Shown here: positions 11,539 through 22,451 of the stretch, piece after piece
How the letters are laid out: each line of letters starts with the position of its first letter
Numbering within the stretch: the first letter of the stretch is position 1
Source: Atopsyche davidsoni
Lineage: Eukaryota > Arthropoda > Insecta > Trichoptera > Hydrobiosidae
NCBI GenBank assembly: GCA_022113835.1
Contig: JAILWY010000007.1
Coordinates: forward strand, 6,778,001 to 6,842,000
Direction: 5' to 3'
Length of the DNA stretch: 64,000 nucleotides
Position numbers and translations under genes: made by a program
The notes under the pieces: generated by a model
The model's input: the letters and a program-made list of their open reading frames with translations, nothing else
What the model was told of the DNA's origin: nothing
Database searches by the model: none

Positions 11539-14008
11539 ATGTTTTTAAGAAGGTTAAGAGCATTCAATTTTAAGAATTTACCCAATGAATATGTTTCAAA
11601 ACTCAATATATATTTTCTTACAAAGGGAATGTGGATAGTTAGAGCGCCTGTGTTTGTAGGTTAGTTGAAATGTTTTGATTTTAATTTAACATTTTACTAA
11701 AAAAAATACCACAAACGGATGCAAAATAACAATATATTTTTGGAAAAACTCATGTATCTTTTAAATATATAACTCTGATGTTATGATTTTCATAAGCTTT
11801 TGAATTTTCAGACATACAACGTTGTTTTAGTGCTGCTAGCTTTAGTAATGGAAAACTTAAGCATTCTCCAGTAAAACCCAAGAAAATTAAGGATCTTACT
11901 TCTGAAATAATAGAGACTGACAATCTGACCTCTTCCGATTGGGCGAAATTAAAAGGAGAAATAATTAAACTTTGTTTTGGAGTAGATGGTATGAATGTAA
12001 ATGCCTTAATGATTCAAGATTTTATTAGACAAAAAAATTTTGTTCAAGCTAAGAAATTTGTCAAATATTTGGCTGAATCTGGAGAAAAGTTGAACCTAGG
12101 TGCAGTTGGAAAAGTATTAATGCTTTATTGGGCGATCGGAAATGATACTGGAATAACCGAAGAAGAGAAAACCTTAATTTTGGATATGTACAAAGACATT
12201 AGATTGAAATATTCCATTTTAGATCCAATAACAGCTGAAAATTGCATTCTTGCTCTTTCATTCACAAAGGAATGGAGAGAATCACTTAATTTACTCGATA
12301 ACATTAAAGCTGTTCATTCTATAAGCGGTCCTGCATACGGTAGTATCATCCGAGCGGCATTTTCTAACAATGATTTTGATACAGGTTGGGGGTTTATGAA
12401 TGAAATGATAGCAGAGAACCGAATTCCTCCCAACTATGTCTATTTGTCATTTATAAATTATTCTGTTAGAAAATATAAACAATCTAAAAAGAAAATGCTT
12501 GATTCATTAGAAAAATTGTTCAATTATTGGAGATGCAACGGAATATGCATTTCATATGATATAGCTGTTTGTTTGAACGATGTTTTTATCAAAGAACTAA
12601 AATGGTCTGTATCTTTCATCACAGTCAACAACATGTAAGTGGATAATTTATTATTCAACTAAGCATTTACTCGTTTTTATTCTCGTTAGATCTACTCGCA
12701 AAAGAATTAATCACAGTTAAATATGGTAAATACAACTAGGCCGTTGAAATATTTATTTAAACTAAAAGAAATATTTTTAGATTTTTTTGACAAAGTGACT
12801 AGATTCTATATGTATATGTTTCACAAAAAAATGTTTTTCTTAGCAATGTCTGGTTACATGTTACATATATAGAAATAAGTGTAAATAAGGATGTCAATCA
12901 TTTTTCAGAATAATTAATTATTAGTACATTATATTTCTTAAAGGGAAAGCTGTTCAGGTTGTAAAAAAAAATTTGAAGAAATTAAATTAAGTACAGAGGA
13001 ATACACAGAATTGAGGGAGATTTTTTATAAAAAAGTGATGGTGGGAAAGGATGCTTTCATCAAAACTACACCAAAGGAGCTGGAACATTTTCTAAATTTC
13101 GTAGACAAAACTGCGCCATATGACATGGTCATTGATGGCTTGAATGTTGCCTACTCGATCCCAAAAGAGAAATCTCCAATTGGCATGTCTGACTTACTTG
13201 TTAATGTTGTGAAAAAAGTATTGTCCGAGAATAAAAAAGTTTTAGTTCTCGGAAGAAAACACATGAACAGTTGGCCTAAACATAATTTGAACTTTTTGCA
13301 CAAAAATACTCTTTTTTTTACAACTGATGATCTGTAAGTATTAATAATATATTGTAACTAATTCTAATATAAGTGATTTCTAAAGGTGTAATTTCATATT
13401 TTATTTGGTGTTACCCATCAAAAAAGCAAATTGGGATTACACATCGAGGAGTTAGTTTGTACTTGTTTAATGATCATTATTTCAGTTTGTGAAAAGCTCG
13501 TCAAATATTATTTTGTGTTTTCTATAACAATTTAGATCTTATGATGACCCATTCCTATTATATGCATCTCTCAATTCACCCCACACAAATTTCTTGTCAA
13601 GAGACCTTATGAGAGGTCACAAGTTTTTACTCGGAGAAGAAAGATTAAAAGTCAATTTTAAAAAATGGCAGCAGGGACATCAGCACTCTTTAATCTTTGC
13701 TAATAAAACTGACGTGTTTATTCAGGTCACTATGCACATATTTTATTTCATATCACAAATTTATAAAAAAGCAGACATAGCAAGTTTGTTGTGATAACCA
13801 CTAAACTAATAGCCTTTGTCTATCTTTTTAGAAGCCACAAGGATATCTTTCAAGCGCTCAAAAAAATATTGGCTGGCACATTCCTTATAATGTTAATCAG
13901 ATAAATAATAATAATCAGCCACCAGAAACTATTGAACCTTCTAAGAATTGGCTTTGTCTGCAGCCTCCTAAAAGTGCCTCAACTACTGTTAAAAAGACTA
14001 AAATATAA
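11539..14008 (+). CDS. PRORP: Mitochondrial ribonuclease P catalytic subunit 3 (protein-only RNase P)
   Basis: Metallonuclease that removes the 5' leader from mitochondrial tRNA precursors, working with the MRPP1/MRPP2 subcomplex. Exons 11539-11659, 11812-12634, 12944-13333, 13536-13725 and 13832-14008 join in phase to 566 codons, close to the human length. The N-terminus is Arg-rich ([14 protein letters not shown]), a likely mitochondrial presequence. Exon 2 carries the helical PPR-like region. Exon 3 begins the central zinc-binding Cys pair (SCSGCKKKF) and the NYN nuclease domain with VIDGLNVAY; the catalytic Asp cluster follows ([17 protein letters not shown]), then [11 protein letters not shown] and FKKWQQGHQ. 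The last exon supplies the remaining zinc ligands in WHIPY and WLCL. All catalytic and zinc residues of the family are present. The start is the first in-frame ATG, and phase 1/2 junctions all agree. Confidence 0.96.
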
Positions 14009-14011
14009 ATC

Positions 14012-14017
14012 AATAAA
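14012..14017 (+). terminator. Poly(A) signal of PRORP gene
   Basis: AATAAA only three bases after the PRORP stop codon, with a T-rich stretch downstream (about 14037-14050). It implies an unusually short 3' UTR; no equally good later signal is near. Confidence 0.55.
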
Positions 14018-14828
14018 AAGACGTTGGATTAAACTCTGTTCTTTCTATTTTCATTTAACATACTTAGTTAATAGTTCCTCAACTAACTAACAAGCATTAC
14101 TTAGATTTGTACATATGTATTGTTATTGTATGTTATTTATATCTACATACATATTAGTACCTTCATAATTTTACAATACCATAATACAAGTCATATAGAT
14201 TGGATAAAGAATTGTCCGGAGTATTTCTCTTAAAGTAAGAAGCTCAATCATTTATAAAAAATAAAAATATATGTCACATTAAAAAAATCTTCTATTGTAC
14301 AGTGGCAATCACTTATCTGATAAATATAATTGGAAAGAAATGATAATTTATAAATAAAATAATCTACCTTCAAGTGTAGGTTTTATAGGTTTTTTGAAGT
14401 AATTAAATCGTTATTTAAAATTCTTATTCTCATATATAAATGATTCATTTAACTATTTATGCATAAGTGGTTTTAAACTATTGAATACAATTAAAATATC
14501 AAATTAGTTTTAAACAAACTTTATTTATTACATTGGAGGCAAAAATGATGGTTCATCAATTAGATGATATTCTTCAAGGAACTGTAAAAAAACTACTATT
14601 CATGAAAATGTGCAACCTTCATAGGCTATGAGTTTAAAAATGAGTTGTTCTTTTCAGTTTTCATAACAAAAGAAAACAAAAATCAATAAAAATGAGTAAG
14701 CTTAATATATTTATAGTGAGAAAGTAATGTTAGATTACAATTTCAATTTTAAAATTAAATAAAAAGCAAATTCTCGTAGTCAATTCAGCCTGGTCCATCA
14801 AAATATTGTTTTCAATATATTATCTAAA
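14018..14828. other. AT-rich spacer between PRORP and the next gene
   Basis: No coding frame, tRNA-like relic or clear repeat seen. It contains the promoter region of the downstream gene, in which I see no TATA box. Confidence 0.6.
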
Positions 14829-17204
14829 ATGGCTTCGTCACACCGTATTCACACTTCAAAGAAGCAAGCAGCATCTCATGAGAAAGGTAAACAGTGTTTT
14901 TTTAAAATATAATATTTGATACAATACAAAAGTGTGTCCCAAAATATTAACAAAAAAACTAAACGGTCGATTGACATAATCATGGTTAGTATTAATTTAA
15001 ACATTAAAAATTTGTATGGATGAAAATCACATTAAAAGTTACCGGAAAAGTGAGGATGGCTACTCCATCAAATTTATATCATTGATTATTGTTGCGAATT
15101 TTTGTGCAGTGCAAAAAAACATGTGCGTATTTGTTATGTCCAATCTTTCATTGGTTTGTTTTACTCGTTTTATAATTTATTTAATTTAATATCAGATCCA
15201 GTTTTCATTGATATAAGGAACTTGTTGAATTAATTAATTTTATTTGTCGATTTATATATTCAAGTTTACGGGGCGAAGACATCGAGAATGGATTTGTTAG
15301 CCCGGCCATCAACTCGTCGTATGCAAAATCTTCTGAAAGAACGAGGCCATATCATGTCAGCTACTTTAGGCAACAATATTAAGAGTGCGCTGGAGGCAGA
15401 AACTTTTGATAATCCGCAGTATGTATATTGATAATGCTCATTGACTGGTTGGAAAATAGAAGTTTAACTATTTATGAGTGGATATTGTAATGTTAAATGT
15501 AAAAGAATGAAAATTTATGCAACTAACACATCAAAAGTTGAACGTTAAAAACTATGGAGAAAAAAACCGTATTTAGAGAGAGTGAATCGTTTTAAATGGA
15601 AAATGAAATAAAAGACTAAAAAAGAAAAAACCATAAAAGAATATTATTTTTGACAGCGAGTACTTGGTGGAATTCCATTTTAATATTTTTTTGAATAAAA
15701 TACTTCAGTGATTTTCCACATGTTCGTTTTTTATATGTGACCGGTTTCGCCAACCTTTCACGTTGGCTTTATCAAACAGAGTTTATTTATAGAGGCATTA
15801 TCAAACTCTGTTTGATAATGCCAACGTGAAAGGTTGGCGAAACCGGTCACAAATAAAAAACGAACATGTGGAAAATCACTCAAGTATTTTATTCAAAAAA
15901 ATATTAAAAGGATAAATTATATTTTCACTTAATATGCTGCTTGCTATATCACTGCTGTAAAATTATTTCTCCATAGCAAGAATGGAATCTCTTAACTTAT
16001 TAATATTTTATGACTTGGCTTCAAATAATTAAAATCTGTGCAATATTTTTATCAATGTACAAAAAAATATTTTATTAGGTGGTTTCTTATCTTCTTTCGG
16101 ATATTTTTAAAGTATTACAAAATATATGTTTCTATTTGACATTCAATACACTCCGTGGATTTAAGAAGTTTTAGTCAGCAAAGGTAATTGAATATTTGTT
16201 AAAATTAATAAGTATTTTATTTTCATGAAGAAAAACCGAATCGTATTTTCGACAACGCATGCTGGCCAGTAAGGACGACTCCAAGAAGAAACAACCTGAT
16301 AGCCGTCGGGAGCGATGGCTGGCCAGTTTCAGCGCTCAGGTGGCGCGGAGGCTATGTGAATGGGTGGCTGAGAAGAAGGACTCCCATTATGAGCGCACTT
16401 CAGTCAATGGTTCTTCTTTAGCAGACATTGCAGATGTAGTGCTCACCAGAGTTGCCAATATTTTAGGTGAGTTCAAGTACATTAAGTCAATTGAATTTAT
16501 AAAAAAATACTATAGATGGGCTCTTCATATATTATTTAGGCCACTTATCAAGCTTATCAAGATCATTGTTGAGGATTTATATCTTTGACTTTTGGGTTCT
16601 GAATTAATTTCACAGTAGCATGCATGGGATATTGACCAAAAATCATCATCATACAGATTCGATTCTCCATTCAACAGCTGTGGCACTGATAAAACACATG
16701 ATATTGAAATAATAATTATCATTAGCGGAAATGTTGGAATGAATACGAAGTTTGCTGTAAATATTATCTATATAACAGCTTGTTTCTATAGAGAACTAAT
16801 ATATCATTTTTTTAATACAAACAATAATATGTTTCCCTTACCAAATTTCTATGTTTACTTTTCCTTTCTCTCTCTTTTAGTAATTAAAAAAAATGATGTG
16901 GAATAATATTGCATCTCTGAGAAATCTGAAATTTTTGGTTCAATGCATAGTTTACTTGATTGATGGCAATAGAGTCCATTTTGAAAAAATTGTTTCGATG
17001 CACAAATTAATGTCAAAATAAATCAACAAAAGATTTAATTGTTCATTAGGAGAATCCAAGCCTCAGCGTACAGATCCTACTCGTCTGGCGAGGTTCATGG
17101 TGGCGGTGTCAGATCGGATAGCCGTGTGGATTGATGAAGTCATTGGTGCAAGTCGGGACAGTCAGTATAAAAAAAATCATGAGACTTTGGTAAGAGACTT
17201 GTAA
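14829..17204 (+). CDS. Unrecognised basic helical protein with internal duplication
   Basis: Four exons join in phase: 14829-14886, 15265-15418, 16231-16466 and 17050-17189, with the frame running on to a stop at 17202-17204 if the last GTAAGA is not used as a donor. That gives 200 residues. The N-terminus is basic and Ser-rich (MASSHRIHTSKKQAASHEK), then ARPSTRRMQNLLKERGHIMS. Two helical units resemble each other: LASFSAQVARRLCEWVAE...KDSHYER (exon 3) and LARFMVAVSDRIAVWIDEVI...RDSQYKK (exon 4), sharing LAxF, V/R, W[VI]xE and DSxY. No signal peptide or membrane segment. Exon codon use is GC-richer than the introns, which supports a real gene. I do not recognise the family. Poly(A) signals 120-130 bases past the stop favour ending at 17204, but a further exon cannot be excluded. 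Confidence 0.8.
15678..15909. mobile_element. Foldback element, 232 bp, in intron 2 of the unrecognised gene
   Basis: Two arms of about 100 bases are near-perfect inverted copies around a short asymmetric centre (about 15785-15800). Each arm reads, outward from the centre, TGATAAxGCCAACGTGAAAG, GTTGGCGAAACCGGTCAC, CGAACATGTGGAAAATCACT, then an A-rich end. A single diverged half copy lies at about 59450-59515, so this is a dispersed family joined head to head here. Each arm contains a small hairpin (GCCAAC/GTTGGC) followed by GAAACCGGTC. Confidence 0.75.
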
Positions 17205-17319
17205 ACTGTAAAAGGATGAAAGGCTTTTTTTAAAAATTCATTAGATACTTTTAAATTTCATTATTGTAATCAAATAACTATTTACAGTATTATATTATAC
17301 ACACAAAAGCATTTTGTAC

Positions 17320-17335
17320 AATAAATTGAAATAAA
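17320..17335 (+). terminator. Two overlapping-range poly(A) signals after the unrecognised gene
   Basis: AATAAA at 17320-17325 and again at 17330-17335, about 120 bases after the TAA at 17202-17204, with GT/T-rich sequence downstream. This favours the exon at 17050 being the last one. Confidence 0.5.
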
Positions 17336-18990
17336 ATATAATTCTATTATGAACTCCTGTTTTTATAGTTTGTTTAAGTGTTTTTCATTATAAAGCCTTG
17401 CTGTTTATCACACACGTTTCATCACACATATTTGTCAACTATTTTTATTGCAATTTATCATAAACAGGTTAAAAATTATTGGCACCTGTGATTTGAAGTG
17501 AGTCAAAGGACAAAGACTTGTTAGGTTTAGGGACTGGACTGGTTTTATTGCTTATTGAATTGTATTTGAAACACACACACAGACACATGCTCACACTCAT
17601 TCATATTTGTATACATACACGCATTAGTAAGTCCATACTTGCGTGCATGTGTATGTGAGTATACGTGAGTGTTTGTGTGAATGCAAGTGTACAATTTTGA
17701 GTTATATAGTGTTTTTAAAATACTGATAGATGATTACATCATACATGGGAAGAATCTAGATTCTTAGTCTTTTATGATAAATACAAATAATTTGACCAGT
17801 AAAAAAATTTAGTCTATGATAGGAAATTTTATAAGTATTATAGAGTGAAATTTAAAAAAAAATTGTTTTATGGGAATGAATTTTCAGATTTATACTTGCA
17901 GTGTTCATAATACAACCGCACGCCTCATGCAATATGAAATATCTCACTACCTTTCATCATCATATTGCATATTTAATTAAAGCAATCAACATATCAATAA
18001 AGTAACTTTTGTTATGAATTCATTACATAAACAAGAAAGGGTATTTTACTCGTATTAAATAAAATTATAAAAATAATTATCGAATAATAAAACTTTATTG
18101 ATATATTGCATAATTTATACAGAGTATCTGCAGATCGTTGGTTCAAGATTCAAGGCTTGGATATTTTTCAGCCTTACACGAAGGTGTAAAGCTGTTTTAT
18201 ACTCGTATTTCGCAATGTCCAGAATAATGACTGCACTCGTTTTCCTGTTTACCAAAAGCTTCTTGCGTTGTGATCTCAGACAGGGAGATCAGAAATAGGA
18301 CTAAAAATAAATCTCAAGAACTTTAACACAGTAGACATTTCATTTACAAGTAGTTATATAAAATAGGTTTCAATTATATTAAGTTTAAAAAGTAGCACCC
18401 TCGTTTCGTTAAATAAGAAATTTTAGATCACTACATAAATGTTGATAATTAGTCGTTAGGTACGACATGCACACAAATACTTGCAATGTAACTTAAAATG
18501 ATGTTACAGATGTTTTATAAAATTATGTAAATTTTGATAATCTTTAAAGTCGTTGTTTAGCTCAGTGCCTAACAAAGGATAAGCGTCCTTATAGTCTGAT
18601 GTTGCATGTTCAAAAGTAGACGTATTGACAATGGTGATGATAAGAAGGTGCACTAGGGGGATGAATTGTAGATGTCCAATAGCGTTGTTTACATAGGTAG
18701 TTGGCTGCGTGTGTAGCCTGCTTAAACTACTATGCAAAGTCGTTATATGATTGACCTTTTGCAATATGTGTTATTGTAAATAATGCACTTGTCGCAAGGC
18801 GATTTATGCACCTCCTGTACATGGTAGGCTGCGAGAGAATACGGACATTCAAGGGCACGGCGGTACAGCATCTGCCCTCGCTACAGTTCCCTTCGGCAAC
18901 TTGACTCCCAGCATACCTGTCTGGCTTCAATTATGGTAATCTACATTGGTGGAACTGGGCAAGAAGCGGTCGCCCTCGCGCGGCCTTCAT
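17336..18990. other. Spacer between unrecognised gene and cuticle-like gene
   Basis: Contains the CA/TG-rich region at 17571-17692. A block about 18560-18930 is less AT-rich and a GC-rich stretch at 18960-18992 leads into the cuticle gene's TATA box. A forkhead-like TGTTTAC lies near 18685. No gene seen. Confidence 0.55.
17571..17692. repeat. CA-rich then TG-rich imperfect inverted repeat
   Basis: The left half is built of CA dinucleotides (ACACACACAC, ACACATGCTCACACTCA) and the right half of TG dinucleotides (GTGCATGTGTATGTGAG, GTGAGTGTTTGTGTG). The halves can pair imperfectly, with about 30 bases between. The usual explanation is a decayed microsatellite next to an inverted copy. Confidence 0.65.
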
Positions 18991-18997
18991 GCGTGCG

Positions 18998-19032
18998 TAT
19001 AAAACGAACCTGAGTTTTCCAGAGAAATCAGT
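18998..19032 (+). promoter_or_regulatory. Core promoter of the 112-residue cuticle-like gene
   Basis: TATAAAA at 18998-19004 follows a GC-rich stretch; the initiator ATCAGT places its A at 19030, 32 bases from the TATA start, and a second TCAGT follows at once. The ATG is about 50 bases further on. Spacing and sequence fit an insect TATA/Inr promoter. Confidence 0.75.
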
Positions 19033-19080
19033 TCAGTTTTAGAAGGCTTTATAGCTCGCAAAGCAGTTCTGAAAATCAAC

Positions 19081-20022
19081 ATGAATTCTCTCGTAAGTAA
19101 ATTATTCTATATATATATTTTTCAGTTAAATAAAAAAAATACTGTGACTAATAAACTCTGTTTAAATGAAAACTTGTGAAATTGAATTTCAATTCGAATA
19201 ACGATCTTATCGATAGTTGTGCGCTGGAAATTTAAAAATAAATACAATTTTTTTTTACAAAAACTATTTGGTGTAATTCCAATTAGATATAAATACTCTT
19301 GGTGGATAAAGTTCCCGTATGTAATAAAATGGAAAATCGTATGTACATTTTTTTATCTATTGGTAAAATCGTATTCGCAGGTCGTTGTATTCGTCGCCGT
19401 GCTGGCCGTGTGCGCCGCCGCTCCCTCAGGGCCATGGGGTGCCCCCCTGCTGGCCCACCCCCATGCCGTGGCCATCGCCCCCGCCTGGCCGCAGCCCCTG
19501 GCGTGGGCCCCCAAGGCCTGGGCCTCCAATGCCTGGGGGCAGCCCATCGCCCTGGCGCACCCCCCCCTCATCACCAAGGTCAGTACTCTTTGACGAAACT
19601 CAGACTGTGAGAACAACCTAAAAAAATATATATTTTGCTTCGCAATATTACGAGTAAAAAAAAAATCCACACATTTAATTATTTGTACTGCAAAAATTAT
19701 TTTCCAAATAGCTTAAAATTCAGGTACAACTTTCATAAACACATTATTGGTAAAACTAAAGTAGTCGCAGAAAAACTACAACAGTCTTTTTTTACTTTCA
19801 ACACGCAAAATACAAGACACCCAAAAACTATGCTAAGAAGTTTTCTATTTTTTGTTTAATTTTTTTTATGATTTATTTTCGTTGTATTATTAGACTATCG
19901 TCGCCGCCCCGACGGCCATCGCCGGCCACGGGATCTGGGGCCCCAAGCTGATCGCCCCCCAGGTGATCGCATCTCCCACCGTCATCTCTGGACATAAGAT
20001 CATCGCAGCCCACTCCTGGTAG
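19081..20022 (+). CDS. Small secreted Ala/Pro/Trp-rich cuticle-like protein
   Basis: Three exons, 19081-19092, 19381-19578 and 19894-20022, all phase 0, give 112 residues. The first coding exon is only MNSL, a typical insect cuticle-gene layout with the intron inside the signal peptide. The signal peptide MNSLVVVFVAVLAVCAAA is followed by a mature chain rich in Ala, Pro, Trp, His and Ile (WGAPLLAHPHAVAIAPAW, KAWASNAWGQP, then IVAAPTAIAGHGIWGPK and VIASPTVISGHKIIAAHSW). There is no Rebers-Riddiford chitin-binding motif; the composition fits hydrophobic alanine/valine-rich cuticular proteins or similar short secreted structural peptides. Exons are very GC-rich compared with their introns. Function as a cuticle component is inferred from composition and promoter type, not from a domain. 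Confidence 0.85.
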
Positions 20023-20152
20023 GGCGCAGCTCCGTGGAGTACTCCCAAACAGCGCGGAGTGACGAAACGGCGTGGGAAATTCCAATCTTTGTAATGTATC
20101 GTTTCGCTGATGAATGACCGAGCATCATTACTAGAACGGAAAACAATGTAAA

Positions 20153-20158
20153 AATAAA
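20153..20158 (+). terminator. Poly(A) signal of the cuticle-like gene
   Basis: AATAAA 130 bases after the TAG stop, followed by a T run and TGTGTG-containing sequence (from 20184). Confidence 0.65.
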
Positions 20159-22297
20159 TCAAATTCCAAAAGTAAAACACCGTTTTTTTACTGTGTGAAT
20201 CTTCCGCCATAAACCTGAGTAGTAGAACTGATTTGTGATTATTGATACGCACGAGTACGTTTCCATTGCCTAACTATTAACGCACTGAAACGTAACTGTT
20301 ACCTGGTCTAGTGGTTAAGTCAGCTGCTCATCTACCACTCAGTCACACATTCAAATCAAAATAGACTAAAAATTTATATAATTGCGTCTCCACGATCAAC
20401 GAGAAAAATCCAAACTCATATTCAATTCACTGTGAATATTTTGCTACTGGTTTAAAAGACTTTACAAGTGAACTTGATATTATATTCATTAGTTCAATCA
20501 TTCATCTTTTCAAATCACTTAAAATTCAGGTTCTGTTAATAAATAATAATTAGGTAGCTATTTTAAAATTAAAGCAAGTCGTGTGCTAAGTAATTGGTAA
20601 CACACACCAATCAACGCCTACACGTGTCGTTCCCGACTGATTTCTAATGAACGTTTATTTTTTATTGACACTTGCCAATATTGTGAGGCACAAGCCTTCA
20701 GCCCGGGGCGCGGCGCAGACAACTTGTTCTTTCATTCATGTTTTGTGTTAGATGAACCGTACCAGTCGATATTAACACAAAAAGTAATCAGAACTATCAA
20801 TCTATTTGGACCAGAATTAGATAATACGAATATGTGTGCTGGCTATTCTATTGTAGTGTATCTATTTAATATTAATTGCGACAGCTTAGAAACATATCTT
20901 AAAGTGCTTTCACTACTTCAACAAAATTCAACCCATGCGATGTGAGAGGGTAGTGAAAATAAATGCAATTGATGAGTCAAAGCATTAAGATGTGGCACTG
21001 AACCTATTGTCTGTAATTAGCTGATTCAGGTAATACTCGATAAAGCGTACGGACATATAAATGTATTTGCATAATATATTTGTACTCTTTTTGGAGACAA
21101 GGATGGTGTTGAAAAAAAAATAACAAATTATTAATCTGACCTCTCATAAGTTATATTTTCCAATCATCGAAAATATAAAACTATACTTTGTATGTTACTC
21201 TTTACACAGATATTCTTATTAAAGGAATCAACTAAAAATAAAGAAGGAAAATAATAGCGACAAACATGCTCACGCATATAAAATAATCGCCCAGTAAAAA
21301 ATACTCAACGACTGAAGTATAATTAATACATCGAAAAACGTCTTCGATCAGAAGCACTTGAAAAAGATCATACAAATATAAAAGTTGTCTTGAGATCTCC
21401 ATGTAAAGCATTGATATCAAAAAGCCATGAGAAATGAAAGATTGCTCGCTAGCAGCTAATGCTATATGATTATGTTAACTATCCAATAATAAAAATAAAG
21501 TAAATTTAATGCAATGCAATCTTAATGAGACTTATTGGTCAAGAGACACAAGAGTAACAGGAAATAATAGTGAATAATGAATTAAAGGATAATATTAATT
21601 TATTACACCCAAAATAAAGGTAAATATATTAAAATAAATGAGAAATGAATAAAATTTGTTTGAAATCTCTATTAAACCTCGTGTAAGTCTATGAATCATT
21701 TTAATTGACCTTGATATTGCGAATTTTCATAATTATTTTTATAATAAATGAAAACGAGGTGGAGGTGGCCTGACAGAAGGCGGTCGGATAAATGTTTATT
21801 ATAATATGGAAGATGCAGATGAAAAAAGTGGGCGAGCGGAAGAAGAAAGTGAACGAGTTGATAGAGCAACAAACTCGGTTGATTTATTTTTAGGATCTAG
21901 AACAATCACTTGTAAAGTCTTTGTTATTTTTTTTATCTTGTTGTTTAAACTTTCAATACGAAAAGTGACTATCACATTTCCATTGCAAACGATACTTCGT
22001 TTTCCTTTTCCATTTAACTGCATCACGTTTGAGTCATTGAATTTACAATTTTATTTTTAACGAAGTTGGAGCATTTTGTTATTTAAATTCAATAGCAAGT
22101 TACAAGTTCTAACAAAATATTCGCCATAGAAAAAAAAACCCTTGCGGTAGAAGGAAAATATTCTTAGATGTTTTAGTTATCAATTAAAGAAAAAAACAAA
22201 TTGTCTGTGAAACTTAACAATATTTGTAAATCCTATGGAAAATAAGATTTTTAAAAAAGTTATAAAAAACAGGAAATTATTAATTAAATATTATTAT
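20159..22297. other. AT-rich spacer with a tRNA-like relic
   Basis: No gene seen. At about 20300-20362 lies a tRNA-like stretch (CTGGTCTAGTGGTTAAG as an A-box and CACATTCAAATC as a decayed B-box). A GC-rich patch at about 20695-20722 is isolated. The frame at 21806 starting MEDADEKSGRAEEESERV is short, ends in low-complexity hydrophobic sequence and is not supported. Confidence 0.5.
20300..20362 (+). repeat. tRNA-like relic (SINE head)
   Basis: TCTAGTGGTTAAG resembles an RNA polymerase III A-box and ACATTCAAATC a decayed B-box, about 40 bases apart as in tRNA genes. No cloverleaf can be closed, so it is probably a SINE fragment. Confidence 0.45.
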
Positions 22298-22451
22298 ATA
22301 TTGAAAATTGATTAAAGAAACTCTTAGAAAAATATATCAACGTGATTTGTGCGGGATTCGAACCCACATCCCCTCGCTTACATGGCAGGTGCATTACCAA
22401 CTATGCTAACCAATCACTAGTACTAGAGTTTCTTTAATCAATTTTCAATAT
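22298..22451 (-). mobile_element. 27-bp perfect inverted repeat enclosing a tRNA-like core
   Basis: The arms 22298-22324 and 22425-22451 are exact reverse complements over 27 bases (outer part ATATTGAAAATTGATTAAAG). The 100-base interior, read on the minus strand, has a tRNA-like order: TTAGCATAGTTGGTAATGC as D-arm/A-box, an anticodon-like loop CATGTAA, and GTGGGTTCGAATCCCGC, a complete T-arm with B-box. The acceptor and anticodon stems pair poorly and base 33 is not U, so a working tRNA gene is unlikely. It looks like a MITE or palindromic SINE that captured a tRNA gene. Confidence 0.7.

Noticed and set aside
17888..17980. Possible fifth exon of the unrecognised gene after TTTTCAG
   Set aside because: It is in phase and reaches a stop after about 30 codons, but shows no similarity to the first repeat unit and poly(A) signals lie before it.
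19219..19670. Overlapping frames on both strands around the cuticle-like gene
   Set aside because: Shadows of the GC-rich exon 19381-19578; only the frame with signal peptide and agreeing splice sites is kept.
21806..22060. 84-codon frame with an acidic start (MEDADEKSGRAEEESERV)
   Set aside because: The second half is low-complexity Phe/Ile/Leu typical of AT-rich noise and the opposite strand is equally open.
22340..22415. A working tRNA gene (Thr-like anticodon TGT) on the minus strand
   Set aside because: T-arm is good, but acceptor and anticodon stems have mismatches and base 33 is not U; better explained as a tRNA-derived relic inside a palindrome.
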